Assembly (NCBI GenBank): GCA_030638305.1
Contig: DAOWEW010000234.1
Span: forward strand, 1-13,294
Reading direction: 5' to 3'
Length of the DNA: 13,294 nucleotides
Source: Desulfobacteraceae bacterium
GTDB lineage: Bacteria > Desulfobacterota > Desulfobacteria > Desulfobacterales > ETH-SRB1
The position numbers were made by a program, and so were the translations under genes. The stretch's first letter is position 1. Every line of letters begins with the position of its first letter. Positions 12,953 through 13,294 of the stretch are shown one piece after another. The notes below the pieces were generated by a model that saw only the letters and a list, made by a program, of their open reading frames with translations, was not told where the DNA came from and ran no database searches.

Positions 12953-13294
12953 CTACGAAACCTTTCCCAGTTTTTGGCTTTAATTTTTTTGTTCTTTGTT
13001 ATCCAGCCATTGTGAACACTAACGGCTGGCTTCTCGCGTGGTCAATATCTTTCAGAGTTCACAGCAAATGATTTCTATCTAACCTAACTATTTGAAATCA
13101 TTATATGGCAGATTCTCATAATTTCGTGTGCATCAGAAATCTGAGCATAGTCTAAGGGAGATGGAAAAAAATAATCATCCAAAACAATCGTTTTTATTCC
13201 CACCACACCGATCCACTTCAGCATAATCAATCAAGTCTAAAACCACCTGTTCTCAAATAAAAAATACTGCTAAGTCCTTTATACATAAGGAAAA
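12953..13294. other. Non-coding stretch with small palindromes
   Basis: No reading frame of protein-like composition is visible on either strand. CCAGCC (13003-13008) pairs with GGCTGG (13024-13029) around a 15-base loop. AATGATTTC (13067-13075) pairs with GAAATCATT (13094-13102) around an 18-base loop. The end of the window is plain AT-rich sequence. The loss of the barrel frame at its left border suggests a rearrangement junction near 12950. Confidence 0.5.

Noticed and set aside
12859..13071. Plus-strand 70-codon frame at the right end
   Set aside because: It overlaps the antisense of the barrel remnant and has no ribosome binding site or recognisable domain.
1..13294. CRISPR arrays, tRNA or rRNA genes
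   Set aside because: No regularly spaced direct repeats, cloverleaf-like sequences or rRNA segments were seen on either strand.

Overview
The window looks like a chromosomal segment of a moderately AT-rich, Gram-negative anaerobe of the Desulfobacterota (old Deltaproteobacteria). This rests on the gene set and protein style: a DHH-CBS-tRNA nucleotidyltransferase fusion beside a small site-2 protease and trpS, a four-cysteine zinc-ribbon protein in front of a PpiD-type periplasmic chaperone, and a DUF47/PiT phosphate pair with an outer-membrane barrel remnant. The taxonomic call is an inference from content; no rRNA or other marker gene is present.

Layout. (1) 1-197 is a near-palindromic MITE-like element with about 60-base arms and a terminator-type hairpin in its centre. 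(2) 245-5035, minus strand: a housekeeping run reading leftwards, DHH-CBS-tRNA nucleotidyltransferase (885 aa), overlapping M50 protease, trpS, then, after a 17-base tandem duplication, a small orphan XRE-type HTH gene. (3) 5036-5467 is a divergent intergenic region. It has a sigma-70-like promoter almost touching the minus-strand start codon, a sigma-54-like GG-N10-GC motif on the plus strand, and a possible XRE remnant. (4) 5468-8161, plus strand: an 897-residue S8 (subtilisin-like) protease without a signal peptide, visibly richer in GC than its neighbours. (5) 8162-8516 is an intergenic stretch with two strong hairpins, one of them a nested inverted repeat with pseudoknot potential. (6) 8517-10741, plus strand: zinc-ribbon protein plus PpiD/SurA-like prolyl isomerase. 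(7) 10744-12647, minus strand: PiT phosphate transporter followed by its DUF47/PhoU-like partner, converging on ppiD with two bases between the stop codons. (8) 12698-12952 is the C-terminal remnant of an outer-membrane barrel protein, and 12953-13294 is non-coding with small palindromes.

How the genes fit. Region 2 combines tRNA 3'-end maturation, tRNA-Trp charging and membrane proteolysis. Regions 6-7 are envelope protein folding and phosphate uptake. The S8 protease and the hairpin-rich DNA around it look like accessory material placed between two core blocks. The points most worth a second look are the TrpRS with four cysteines spaced almost as in the iron-sulfur TrpRS of Thermotoga, the leaderless S8 protease with a duplicated prodomain-like N terminus, the nested hairpin at 8267-8339, and the terminal palindromic element. 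I did not find a convincing new multi-gene defence or mobile system.
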